Shown here in pieces: positions 17,043 to 25,676 of a stretch of 64,000 nt of DNA. Positions within the stretch are counted from its first letter, which is position 1. Each line of letters begins with the position of its first letter. The position numbers and the translations under genes are program-made. The DNA comes from Thermofilaceae archaeon. GTDB taxonomy: Archaea; Thermoproteota; Thermoprotei; Thermofilales; Thermofilaceae. The notes beneath the pieces are model-generated. The model saw nothing but the letters and a program-made list of their open reading frames with translations. It had not been told where the DNA came from and ran no database searches. The DNA lies in assembly GCA_025057995.1 (NCBI GenBank), contig JANXEW010000002.1, positions 1 to 64,000 on the forward strand, written 5' to 3'.

Positions 17043-18161
17043 TTAATCCTCGCTTTGCTTAAGTCTGTTTCTAAGTTTTTCGAGAACAGCTGGTAGCGTC
17101 GTATATTCCATCTCGTCGGGACCAAGCCTGTGTGGCATGAAGGGTCCATGTCGTCTCAAGTAATCGGCTATCTGTTGAGCTAGAGTTCTGGTATAGTCGA
17201 AGGCGGGGTCGTCGAAAAGGTCATTTGGCCCTTCGAGGAAACCATTGTGAAGTTGAAAACCGAGCGCTACTACTCTTGGTGGACCATCGAATCTTGTACA
17301 TTTAGCCTGTTTCAAGGAGACCGGCATAAGAGGACCGTGATGGCTACCTCTCATCCATCCGGCTACAATGTGCGGGAAGGCGAAAGGTTCTAAGATTTCG
17401 CCGAGTGCGGGGAAGCCGTGTTGTGATCGAACAAGTAGAACTGGATCGTCTTTGCCTACATACCTTCCTGCGATAAGGCTTAGTCTCGTTACACTGGCGG
17501 ATGCACCTATTTCCCTATCTGTTTTCCTTAGAACTCTCCTAACAACATACCTGCCCGGGGTACCGATTAAAGCTAGCAAATCGTAAAGTTCTTCGGGGGT
17601 GTTCATGTGAACATATTTGTGTTCGATGACATCGTATACTTCAAATATGAAACCATCGTGCATGCTGGGATCTATGACTAAGCCTGCGGTATTGAAGGGA
17701 TCCGCAAACATTTTGTAGAGAGGGAAGTTCCAAGCACCCGGCTCTGTCTTATCTGCTGCGAACGCAATAATTGGTTCACTTCGTCTCTCCTCGAACGTCA
17801 TTTCGGCGACTCCGGGACCCATTCCCTTCACGTTGCCGCTAAATGTGTCTTTCAAGAGATCTTGGCCAGCGCCGTACAATTTTAATGGTTTACTAACTTT
17901 CTCCGTAGCTTCTACAAATGTGTCCCAAGCCAGCTTGTGTATTTCCGGGTTGTTGTCCCCTCTTGTGTGGGACATGAGCAACTGTAGGTCGTCGCCACAA
18001 TTGAAAACGTAGTAGTCTATAATGAGTCCGGTCTCTTTAGCTTCCTGTAGCTTTTTCTGTGCATACTCTATCAACTTGGGGTGAACTGTGGAATGTCCAA
18101 CCCAGCCGCCGATATCTGCCTTTATCAAGCTGATAGTTACTTTCATCAAGCGAGTTATCAT
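17043..18161 (-). CDS. fbp: Fructose-1,6-bisphosphate aldolase/phosphatase
   Basis: Bifunctional gluconeogenic enzyme (FBPA/P) that joins triose phosphates and dephosphorylates the product. The 372 residues include ISLIKADIGGWVGHS, HTRGDNN, AFAADKTEPGAWN and GWMRGSHHGPLMPV, all diagnostic. An AGAGGT ribosome binding site favours ATG 18161. Family members usually begin at the internal ATG 18146 (MKVTISLIKADIGG), so the start is uncertain by five codons. Single gene facing tRNA-Asn; convergent with endA. Confidence 0.96.
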   Translation of the reverse strand: MITRLMKVTISLIKADIGGWVGHSTVHPKLIEYAQKKLQEAKETGLIIDYYVFNCGDDLQLLMSHTRGDNNPEIHKLAWDTFVEATEKVSKPLKLYGAGQDLLKDTFSGNVKGMGPGVAEMTFEERRSEPIIAFAADKTEPGAWNFPLYKMFADPFNTAGLVIDPSMHDGFIFEVYDVIEHKYVHMNTPEELYDLLALIGTPGRYVVRRVLRKTDREIGASASVTRLSLIAGRYVGKDDPVLLVRSQHGFPALGEILEPFAFPHIVAGWMRGSHHGPLMPVSLKQAKCTRFDGPPRVVALGFQLHNGFLEGPNDLFDDPAFDYTRTLAQQIADYLRRHGPFMPHRLGPDEMEYTTLPAVLEKLRNRLKQSED

Positions 18162-18268
18162 AGACCTCTTTAAATGTCTTTGCTTATTTCATCATAGACT
18201 TTGTTATTCTTCATCTTTTTTAATAATAAAATAGAAAGGATTAAAAACAAGTGAATAAAGTTAAATAG

Positions 18269-18363
18269 CGCCGGGGCCGGGATTCGAACCCGGGACCTCC
18301 CGGTTTCTTCCCCTAATTAGCGGGTTAACAGCCGGGCGCTCTACCGGGCTAAGCTACCCCGGC
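18269..18363 (-). tRNA. tRNA-Asn (GUU) with canonical intron
   Basis: Acceptor GCCGGGG/CCCCGGC closes the cloverleaf; T arm CCGGG-TTCGAAT-CCCGG. The anticodon stem CCCGG/CCGGG flanks C-T-GTT-A, then about 21 extra bases, then A38. This is a canonical intron at position 37/38. No CCA is encoded. A TATA element (AATTTAAAGATATAAAG) lies about 20-35 bases upstream on the minus strand. Confidence 0.92.
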
Positions 18364-18505
18364 TCCAGGGTTGAAGACTTTATATCTTTAAATTTTATGA
18401 GTGTACGAGAGATAGACAGTCACGTACTTGGCTAAGACGGCTATAGAGTCGAAGGGTTGGACCTTATAGTCTATTAGGATAAATTTGTTAATTTGAATAT
18501 GTAGA

Positions 18506-19999
18506 TTAACCTTGCAATATTTTGGTTAATGTTTGAGTAAGTTCTTTTACTGACACTCTAATTTGTTTACGAGTATCTCTGAATCTTATAGTGACTGTGT
18601 CTTCTTCTAATGTGAGACCGTCAATAGTAACAGCTACCGGGACACCAATTTCATCGGCTTCGTAGTATCTCTTTCCTATTGTTCCCTTCTCTTCATAGAT
18701 TGCCGTAAAGTGTTTCTTCACAAACTTGTAGATCTCTCTGGCTTTCCGTGTAAACTCGGGCTTGTCGACGATGGGGAATACTGCGACTTTTATAGGTGCG
18801 ACTCCAGCGTTGAGAGAAAGGACGGGACGCCCTTGAATAACTTTAAACGCGTCCGTAATAAGTGCAAGCAGTATTCGCTCAAGACCGAAAGAAGGTTCTA
18901 TTACATAAGGTATCACTAGTTCGTCGCCGTCTTCGATGGCCATGCTTCTTCCGCTGAATTCTTGATGACGTTTTAAGTCGTAGCTACCCCGGTTAGATAT
19001 CCCCTCTATTTCTTTCCAACCCATAAACGGGAAGTAGTATTCTATATCGAAAGTCTGTAGTGCATAATGAGCCAACTCCGTTTTCATATGCTCTCTTACT
19101 CTAATCTTCTCAAGGTCGATTCCTATTCGTGTCAACCATCTTAACGATTCTCCGATCCAGTAAGCGTGCCACTTGCTGTGAATGAGGCCCTTTTCCCATG
19201 CTTCCTGAAGCGTTATTCGGACTGGGGTATCAACGCTTTTTTCCTGCAACTCAGCTGGTAGTAGTTGAACAGTGAGAGAAGCTATTTCTTCAAAAAGAGG
19301 GCATTCATCCAATTTGTTGGGATTCACGAAGTATTCTATTTCCATTTGCGTGAATTCTCTGAGTCTAAAGAGGAAACCTCTTGGAGATATTTCGTTTCGG
19401 AATACTTCGCCTATTTGAGCAATACCAAAGGGAAGCTTCATACCCATGGTGTAATACACATCCCTAAAGTTGGTGAAAATTAGTTGTGCTGTCTCAGGTC
19501 TAAGGTAGGCCTCGTTTAACTTATCTCTTTTAGGTCCGATATACGTTGTAAACATTAAGTTGAAGGGGGTTGGAGTACTTAACTCGCCTTCACATTCAGG
19601 GCATTTGATTCCTTTTTCATTAATTAATGAGGAAAGAGCTTCTGCGGTTAAAGTGGAAACTTGTATTCCTATATCCTCCAGTAAGTGATCAGCCCTGTAG
19701 TTCTTTCCACACTTTGAACAAGTAACTAGATAGTCGTAGAAAGCTTCAATATGTCCACTAGCTTCCCACGTCTTTGGATGAGTAATTACGCATCCATGTA
19801 TGCTGACAATATCCTCTCTTTGCCTTATGAAATAATACCACCAATCGTCTAGAACCTCTTTACGTAGCTCAGCTCCCAAAGGACCGTAATCATAGAAACC
19901 CCTTAAACCTCCATAGATTCTCCCGCTAGGAAAAAAGAACCCTCTTCTGACACAGAAGCTTGTTAAATCGTCTAGCGTCAGCGATTTAGTTGTCTGCAT
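18506..19999 (-). CDS. glyS: Glycyl-tRNA synthetase (class II, archaeal type)
   Basis: Charges tRNA-Gly. 497 residues of the homodimeric eukaryote/archaeal-type enzyme. It has RRGFFFPSGRIYGGLRGFYDYGP at the N-terminus, motif 2 GEVFRNEISPRGFLFRLREFTQMEIEYF, and motif 3 EPSFGLERILLAL. An anticodon-binding domain follows (APIKVAVFPIVDK; RYYEADEIGVPVAVTIDG). A CSKCGKNYRADH/CPECEG insertion supplies four cysteines, likely zinc-binding. ATG 19999. Confidence 0.97.
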   Translation of the reverse strand: MQTTKSLTLDDLTSFCVRRGFFFPSGRIYGGLRGFYDYGPLGAELRKEVLDDWWYYFIRQREDIVSIHGCVITHPKTWEASGHIEAFYDYLVTCSKCGKNYRADHLLEDIGIQVSTLTAEALSSLINEKGIKCPECEGELSTPTPFNLMFTTYIGPKRDKLNEAYLRPETAQLIFTNFRDVYYTMGMKLPFGIAQIGEVFRNEISPRGFLFRLREFTQMEIEYFVNPNKLDECPLFEEIASLTVQLLPAELQEKSVDTPVRITLQEAWEKGLIHSKWHAYWIGESLRWLTRIGIDLEKIRVREHMKTELAHYALQTFDIEYYFPFMGWKEIEGISNRGSYDLKRHQEFSGRSMAIEDGDELVIPYVIEPSFGLERILLALITDAFKVIQGRPVLSLNAGVAPIKVAVFPIVDKPEFTRKAREIYKFVKKHFTAIYEEKGTIGKRYYEADEIGVPVAVTIDGLTLEEDTVTIRFRDTRKQIRVSVKELTQTLTKILQG

Positions 20000-20063
20000 A
20001 ACCTTCAGCTAAGCGCTGTCAAAATCTCTTTTTTAAGATTATGCAAGGCACAGGGGAGGAATT

Positions 20064-21338
20064 CTAATTATGAAACAGGAATTTTAAGCGCGGAACGAGA
20101 ATTGGTGCGAGGATAAGCGCTATAGTTGCTAGGGAGACCGCTAGTGTAAAAACGTTAACTATACTCGATCGTCTACTTTCAGGAATTCTGTTAAGCGTAG
20201 CCTCGAGTACAACCTTTAAAGCGGAGCCTCCGTCGAAGGGTACAATAGGTAGAGAATTCGTCAAACCTAGCGCTAAGTTCATCCATGCTATCCAGGCGAG
20301 AGTGTAGAAAAGTTCCCAATCTCCGAAAGGTTGCGGCAAGGCAGCCTCTAAATATTTCATGGTTTCCATATAGAGGGGAAAAGAGATAATTTTTCTTAAA
20401 AAATCGATTGGTTTATCGGATATGGAAAACATTAGGTTTCTTGAAAGTTCATCAACGCCGACGATTTTAACACCTATAAACCCCATTCCTCTCTCACTAT
20501 CATTCTTCGTAAAATAGTACCTGTCTGCCAACGTTACGGTTACTCTACGACCATCGTGAAAGTGCAGGACAATGTTTTCCCCCGCCTTCTTTTCCTTCAT
20601 AAAGGCATGGAAGTCAGACCCGTTCCTTATACTGTGGTTGTTGATTCCAACGATAATATCGCCAGGCTTAATGCTGGCCTGTGCGGCTGGCGTCTCCGGA
20701 GCCACGTAAGTTACTACGATCCCTCGAACAGTCGGGCTAACGTTGATAGATAATGATGAAAGAATGAGAAGAGTTAAAAAGGCTATGAGAAAGTTAGCGA
20801 AGGATCCTGCGGAGAAAACTTTTGTTTTAACTAAAGTTTTAGCGTTTTGAAATTCGTCACTGGGTTCGACAAACGCCCCTAGAGGCATACCGAAATATAC
20901 AATGCCTGCCGATTTCACGGCGAGACCATTAGCCGCTAGAGTTACCCCATGTGCAAGCTCGTGTGCAAAAATCGCGGTTACAAGTCCCATAAGACCATAC
21001 GATAATGGTATCAACGGGTTAATTCCGGGAAGTCCTATCAGAGTAGTTGGTTCAGGAGCCTGTTCCGGTGATAGAGCGAAAGACCCTAGAGCGCTCTGTA
21101 AGAGCAGTACCATGCCGAACAGCATGCTGAATATCCACGTTCCCACAGCCAGCCAAGCTGCATGAGGTAATCCCAGACGTGCGATTTTCTGAATGATCTC
21201 AACACAGCTTCTGCATCTGATGAGAGCCACTGGTCCATAAAACGATATTCTGTTGTCACCTTTCAACCCTTTCCACACTACATATAGGTAGACAAGGAAG
21301 CAAGCTATCAAAACCGTAATCGAAGGGGCCTCTAACAT
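20064..21338 (-). CDS. Site-2 protease family membrane metalloprotease with PDZ domain (M50)
   Basis: Intramembrane zinc protease. 424 residues with several TM segments. The zinc motif HELAH is at 126-130 (FAHELAHG). A PDZ domain (about 200-260) includes VAPETPAAQASIKPGDIIVGINN, and a distal LPIVPFDGGSAL carries the third zinc ligand aspartate. Two N-terminal cysteines (RCRSC, about 41-45) are unusual. Substrate unknown; probably cleaves membrane-anchored regulators or signal peptides. Confidence 0.9.
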   Translation of the reverse strand: MLEAPSITVLIACFLVYLYVVWKGLKGDNRISFYGPVALIRCRSCVEIIQKIARLGLPHAAWLAVGTWIFSMLFGMVLLLQSALGSFALSPEQAPEPTTLIGLPGINPLIPLSYGLMGLVTAIFAHELAHGVTLAANGLAVKSAGIVYFGMPLGAFVEPSDEFQNAKTLVKTKVFSAGSFANFLIAFLTLLILSSLSINVSPTVRGIVVTYVAPETPAAQASIKPGDIIVGINNHSIRNGSDFHAFMKEKKAGENIVLHFHDGRRVTVTLADRYYFTKNDSERGMGFIGVKIVGVDELSRNLMFSISDKPIDFLRKIISFPLYMETMKYLEAALPQPFGDWELFYTLAWIAWMNLALGLTNSLPIVPFDGGSALKVVLEATLNRIPESRRSSIVNVFTLAVSLATIALILAPILVPRLKFLFHN

Positions 21339-21432
21339 ACCTCTTCAATAAGTGGTCTTAACCCAACTTTTAAGCTTGAGTTTGCAGAGTTTAGTTTTGA
21401 GCGGGATGGGTGGATTAGAGTGTGCTTAGCTA

Positions 21433-21831
21433 TTATGAGGGTACCATTGCTCTGATGTTCATGACTACATCAGCTATGACAATCAATGCTCCGACCGTGA
21501 AGTTGAACAGACCATTAATGGAGCTCGACAAGGTTTCAAGGGCTTTATCCGTGACATCAGATGCGTACAGTGGAGGCATCGACTTCACGGCTTCTTGAGC
21601 ACCCCTAACGAAGGAAAGTTCTCTCTCGTACTGCAACAAAATATTCAGAGCCAGCTCCTTTAGAAAAGGATTAGATAAACTCTCTAATACATTTTTTCTT
21701 GTTATAGAAAGTAGTTCTTCTAAAATTTTAACGCCAGTCTCGATAGCCCTCTCGGCATCCCCTTCCTCTAAAACGTTCACATATTCTTTATACAATTCCC
21801 TTAACTTTACATTAATACTTTCAGGCTCCAC
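21433..21831 (-). CDS. Hypothetical helical protein with C-terminal hydrophobic segment
   Basis: Not recognised. 132 residues, mostly helical and charged, resembling TPR-like helices at the N-terminus (VNVLEEGDAERAIETGVKILEELLSI). A C-terminal stretch, GLFNFTVGALIVIADVVMNI (about 107-126), could be a tail anchor. GTG start at 21831. It lies between the M50 protease and the AbrB-like gene on the same strand, about 95 bases from the protease gene. Confidence 0.6.
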   Translation of the reverse strand: MEPESINVKLRELYKEYVNVLEEGDAERAIETGVKILEELLSITRKNVLESLSNPFLKELALNILLQYERELSFVRGAQEAVKSMPPLYASDVTDKALETLSSSINGLFNFTVGALIVIADVVMNIRAMVPS

Positions 21832-21935
21832 AAGTGGTAGAGCTTTCCCTGAATATTATTAGAGCTCGTTGCCATAAGAAGTAATACCTCGGTAGCCTGC
21901 CAACATTAACAACCGATTAATTTCTTACTACTATT

Positions 21936-21991
21936 GAGGTCAGCAGTAGCGGCTTCCGCACATGTCAGTGCTTTGACCCCTCTTCATCCCA
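21936..21991 (-). ncRNA. Probable C/D-box guide sRNA antisense to LSU rRNA
   Basis: On the minus strand, a C box ATGAAGA (21987-21981, one mismatch) is followed after 12 bases by a D' box CTGA (21968-21965). After 21 more bases comes the D box CTGA (21943-21940). The ten bases directly before the D box are the exact complement of CAGUAGCGGC, part of the universally conserved CAGUAGCGGCGAGCGAA of large-subunit rRNA. By the fifth-nucleotide rule the A of the UAG would be 2'-O-methylated. The C' box is weak. The C box overlaps the stop codon of the AbrB-like gene. Confidence 0.58.
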
Positions 21992-22289
21992 CTGGCTCTA
22001 GGGGTTCGATCTTTTTTACTTTAACTATAGATCCGGGCGTAATGCCGCACTCGTCTCTCAAGCTCTTGGGTATTGTAAATTGACGCGAGTCAGTATGGCG
22101 TGTTCTGAGGAGCTTTACATTGATAGATAACTCTTTTCCTCCGTATTCAAGCGTTATCCGTGCATCCCGGGCGTCCCTTAAGTTTAAAGTCTTAACAAGA
22201 TTCGCGGGAATTAACACTTGATTATTCAAGTAAACCTTTGTTTCATAAGGTAATCCTTCGATCTCTCGCGAACTAGCTCGAGGGGGCAT
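21984..22289 (-). CDS. AbrB/SpoVT-type swapped-hairpin protein
   Basis: 101 residues with two AbrB-like half motifs: VYLNNQVLIPANLVKTLNL (about 19-37), and FTIPKSLRDECGITPGSIVKVKKI (about 71-94), the classic consensus. Likely a DNA-binding transcription factor or antitoxin-like protein; no toxin gene is next to it. ATG at 22289 sits about 25 bases after a TATA-like sequence (22310-22322), so it is probably leaderless. Divergent from TrpRS. Its stop codon lies inside a probable guide RNA gene. Confidence 0.78.
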   Translation of the reverse strand: MPPRASSREIEGLPYETKVYLNNQVLIPANLVKTLNLRDARDARITLEYGGKELSINVKLLRTRHTDSRQFTIPKSLRDECGITPGSIVKVKKIEPLEPVG

Positions 22290-22309
22290 CGAATTATTTT
22301 GTCCTTTTC

Positions 22310-22322
22310 CTGTTATATATAC
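22310..22322 (-). promoter_or_regulatory. TATA element between AbrB-like gene and trpS
   Basis: A near-palindromic GTTATATATACC. On the minus strand it lies at the right distance for a leaderless AbrB-like mRNA. On the plus strand it would place the TrpRS transcript start near 22338-22345, which argues for the internal GTG start of trpS. Confidence 0.5.
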
Positions 22323-22375
22323 CTTGTGCGCTGGTGGGAATAAAACTTTATTCGAGCTGTGCGATAATACCTAGC

Positions 22376-23503
22376 GTGGGAGAGGAGGAAGTATTCGTAA
22401 TAGATCCTTGGGGTGTATCACAAGTTAAGGATTACGACAGGTTAATGCGACAATTCGGTATAGAGCCTCTAAGCGAGGAGTTAATTAAGAAGCTTCCTAG
22501 TAAGCATAGGTTGATAAAAAGAGGAATAATATTCGGCCATAGGGATCTCAGCTTGATTTTAAAAGCCATTGAAAATGGGGATGAGTACGCAGTCATGACG
22601 GGGATTAAACCTAGTGGCGAATTCCACCTGGGTACGAAACTTACGTCAGAGGAGTTTATCTACTTCATTTCCCTTTCTTCCAGTGCTAAGGGTTTCTTCG
22701 CAGTAGCTGATTTGGAAGCATATGCCGATAACAAGATACATCTGGAAGAGAGTTACCGTATAGCGATCAGCAACCTTATGGATATGCTTGCGCTAGGCTT
22801 AGATCCTCGTCGTGTTTACGTCTACAGACAATCAGTTGAAATGCCCGTTATGCAACTTGCCTTCATATTCTCTAGGTCAGTTACTTATAACACCCTTGAG
22901 GCGATATATGGGTCAAGACCCTTCGGTCTCTATCTCTCAGCACTTGTTCAGGCTGGAGATATTCTGAACCCCCAGCTCCCACATCACGGGGGACCAAAAC
23001 CTACGCTAGTGCCTGTAGGGGCCGATCAAGATCCGCACATAAGATTGACTCGGGATTTGGCCAGTAGGTATGTTGAGGATTTCGGGTTTATTCCACCTGC
23101 AGCTACATATCATAGATTGCTTAGGGATTTGACTGGTCAGGAGAAGATGTCTAAGAGAAACCCCATGGGTATACTATACCTTAACGAGCCTTTAGATTCT
23201 GCTAGGACTAAAGTGATGAACGCGTTCACCGGCGGTAGAGCGACGGCGGAGGAGCAGAGAAAGCTGGGCGGAGAACCTGAAAAATGTGTTATTTTCGTGG
23301 AGTTGCTTTCGGTACACTTTCAGGATGATGATAATAAACTCGAAGAAGTGTATTGGGATTGTAAGACCGGACGGGTACTATGCGGCGAATGTAAAGCCAA
23401 AGCTTGGGAAATAATAGGGTCTTGGCTTAAAAATCATCAGGAAAAGAGATCCAAGATGAGAGATCTAGCTGAAAAACTCTTGGATAACAAAACACTAGGG
23501 TAG
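22376..23503 (+). CDS. trpS: Tryptophanyl-tRNA synthetase
   Basis: Class Ic synthetase for tRNA-Trp. It shows an HLGT signature (GIKPSGEFHLGT), VPVGADQDPHIRLTRDLA and the KMSKR loop. The archaeal/eukaryotic C-terminal segment FTGGRATAEEQRKLGGEPEKC with CGECK is also present. I prefer GTG 22376 (375 residues): it puts the N-terminus at EEEVFVIDPWGV as in other archaeal TrpRS, and the TATA box lies at about 22310-22322. An in-frame GTG at 22334 would add 14 residues. Its substrate tRNA-Trp is at 55341-55477. Confidence 0.93.
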   Translation: MGEEEVFVIDPWGVSQVKDYDRLMRQFGIEPLSEELIKKLPSKHRLIKRGIIFGHRDLSLILKAIENGDEYAVMTGIKPSGEFHLGTKLTSEEFIYFISLSSSAKGFFAVADLEAYADNKIHLEESYRIAISNLMDMLALGLDPRRVYVYRQSVEMPVMQLAFIFSRSVTYNTLEAIYGSRPFGLYLSALVQAGDILNPQLPHHGGPKPTLVPVGADQDPHIRLTRDLASRYVEDFGFIPPAATYHRLLRDLTGQEKMSKRNPMGILYLNEPLDSARTKVMNAFTGGRATAEEQRKLGGEPEKCVIFVELLSVHFQDDDNKLEEVYWDCKTGRVLCGECKAKAWEIIGSWLKNHQEKRSKMRDLAEKLLDNKTLG

Positions 23504-23522
23504 GAATAACGGCTGATTAGCA

Positions 23523-25676
23523 GTGCGTACTTTATATCTGCTATCACTTTTGACGGTTATTGTCGCCGTAGTAGTAGCTGAGGATGTATCGTTTAAATTG
23601 TTAATCCATGTAAAAGACGCTAGAGGACAGCAACTCATTGGTTTAGCAGGGGATCAACCTGTAGTGACGATAAGTTACCTAATAAATAATACGAAGAGGG
23701 AGGAGAACAGAATTTGTGGTCCCGAGGGTTGTCTCTTTAATATCACACTTCCCATTGGAGTTAACGCTACGGCATTTATAGGTATTAACATATCGGTTTC
23801 ATGGTTGGGTATTCAATTACACAAAGAGAGGTATTTTTTAAATATAGATGAACTGATGAATAGATCCGTTGTAACGAGAATCGTTAGAATAAATTCATCT
23901 ACTGTGAGAGTTATTGGTACAAATGATAACGATGGAGAACTACAAAATTGTGAAGTTTATATAAATGGTTTAAATATACCAATAAGAAATCTTAAAATAG
24001 ACTGCGGAAAGTATATTTCTCTACCATTTGGAAACTACAATACCTCAAGCTCTACCTATAGAATAGCTAATACTTTAGTTAATGTTCCTCCTTTATCAGG
24101 AAGGTTCGAAGTTATTAATGGAACTTCTAATGTAAAAATTAGGTTGGGTATAGTAAACTTGTTTGTCGTAGATTTAAGGAAAGTTGATGGTTCTCCCCTT
24201 CTCGGATCTGAAGTTCAATTAAAATTTCTTGATGCAGGTAACGTTACAGTTTATAGGGGTACTGTACAAGCACTCCCCCTCTACCTAAGAGATTTACCCT
24301 ATGGACAGTATTTCATTGAAGTGAGCTGGAAGGGTGTTCAACTTATCGGTACGAAAGTTACCCTGGGAAGTTTATCTCGCAGCGTCAACCTTTCGACGAA
24401 CCTTATACCGAAGGTCAATCTAGTGGTGGTGGATAAGGATCTCAAGCCGGTAGTGAGTAACCGCTTGAAGATTACGGGTTCCACTCTTAATGTTGAAACC
24501 GTTACGGATGAAAATGGTTATGCCATAGTGTACAACATAATCCCTGGTTCTTACACGGTCACATCGTATTGGAAGAACTATTCTCTAAATACTTTGGTTC
24601 ATGTAAGCTCGAGCGAAGCAAGAGTGGAGCTACCTTTGTGGCGTCCAGAGATAAAAGTGTCTACTGTCCTAGAGTGTGGTGAACGTTGCAGGCTACCTCC
24701 TAACCTCACTGTAGAGCTATTGTATGGTGAGGACATAATAGTTAAAGCATTGACACTTGACGCTATAGAAAACTTGAGCGTATCGTCAGAAAACCCTGTT
24801 TATACGCAGGTCTTTCTTAAGCTTCGTGTAACATTGAACAAGACGTTACTGTACGAAAAAATTGTTTGGGCTGGTGAACGGTCATTTAGTATAAAGTTGC
24901 CGTTTTTCGACTTAAGTATTGAGGTGAAAGACTACTCGGGAAATCCCTTGCCCGATGCTATAGTAATCGTTGAAGACAAGTTGGGTAAAAGAAAAACTAT
25001 AAGCGATTACAATGGAATGGTTGAGTTACCATTTCTTTACGGTAATCAAGTGGATATCGAAGTGTTCTGGGGCAACGTATCTGTGGCCAGAAAAACTACT
25101 CAAGCTACTGCGGAACCTTTCACAATTAGTTCGATGGTTTACCCGCTCAAAGTGGAAGTAAAGGGGGCTCTTGGCCAGCCTGTATCGGATGCAACAGTAT
25201 CCGTTCAAATTAGGGGACTGGGTTATGATTTTAAGCGTAATGTTACTACAAGGGATGATGGTGTCACCGAGATCTTAATTCCAGCCCCTCCGGGGTCTAC
25301 TATTTCTCTCGTAATACGTAAAGGACGTATCAGTCTTGAAAGGCAACTGATAAGCGAAGAAGTAAAGAAAGGGTACACCGTAATTACCTTAGATTTACTC
25401 GTAGACTTTGGGTGGTTGCAAATTAGGACAAGTGAAGCAGCTGCAATGTTTACCGCAACTATAATTTTGACAATAACTATATTTGTTATAATTAAGATTC
25501 AAAAAAATAAGGAAACAAGAGGAGATATATTTAAGATGTACGGAGTTCCGTTAGAGGAAGAAGAGAAAAAGAGTTTTCTAGAAATTATAAGGGATCGCTT
25601 CAGAGAGACTTTTGGAGCTGAGGAAGAAGAAGCAGAAAGTGAGGGGGAGAATGGAGGATTATTTGAAGAGTTCTGA
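23523..25676 (+). CDS. Surface protein with repeated Ig/CarboxypepD_reg-like beta domains and C-terminal anchor
   Basis: 717 residues. A signal peptide (LYLLSLLTVIVAVVVAE) leads into a long extracytoplasmic part with many N-x-S/T sites. Repeated units of the type VVDLRKVDGSPLLGSEVQL, VVDKDLKPV, VKDYSGNPLPDAIVIVE and VKGALGQPVSDATVSV resemble carboxypeptidase-regulatory or CNA-B-like folds. A single TM helix (about 640-662) and an acidic cytoplasmic tail follow. It may be an S-layer-associated or adhesion protein; ligand unknown. GTG start 19 bases after trpS. Its 3' end overlaps the radical SAM gene by 26 bases. Confidence 0.78.
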   Translation: MRTLYLLSLLTVIVAVVVAEDVSFKLLIHVKDARGQQLIGLAGDQPVVTISYLINNTKREENRICGPEGCLFNITLPIGVNATAFIGINISVSWLGIQLHKERYFLNIDELMNRSVVTRIVRINSSTVRVIGTNDNDGELQNCEVYINGLNIPIRNLKIDCGKYISLPFGNYNTSSSTYRIANTLVNVPPLSGRFEVINGTSNVKIRLGIVNLFVVDLRKVDGSPLLGSEVQLKFLDAGNVTVYRGTVQALPLYLRDLPYGQYFIEVSWKGVQLIGTKVTLGSLSRSVNLSTNLIPKVNLVVVDKDLKPVVSNRLKITGSTLNVETVTDENGYAIVYNIIPGSYTVTSYWKNYSLNTLVHVSSSEARVELPLWRPEIKVSTVLECGERCRLPPNLTVELLYGEDIIVKALTLDAIENLSVSSENPVYTQVFLKLRVTLNKTLLYEKIVWAGERSFSIKLPFFDLSIEVKDYSGNPLPDAIVIVEDKLGKRKTISDYNGMVELPFLYGNQVDIEVFWGNVSVARKTTQATAEPFTISSMVYPLKVEVKGALGQPVSDATVSVQIRGLGYDFKRNVTTRDDGVTEILIPAPPGSTISLVIRKGRISLERQLISEEVKKGYTVITLDLLVDFGWLQIRTSEAAAMFTATIILTITIFVIIKIQKNKETRGDIFKMYGVPLEEEEKKSFLEIIRDRFRETFGAEEEEAESEGENGGLFEEF

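Noticed and set aside
18140-18200. C/D sRNA on the minus strand (ATGATGA near 18169)
   Set aside because: No CTGA box at usable distance.
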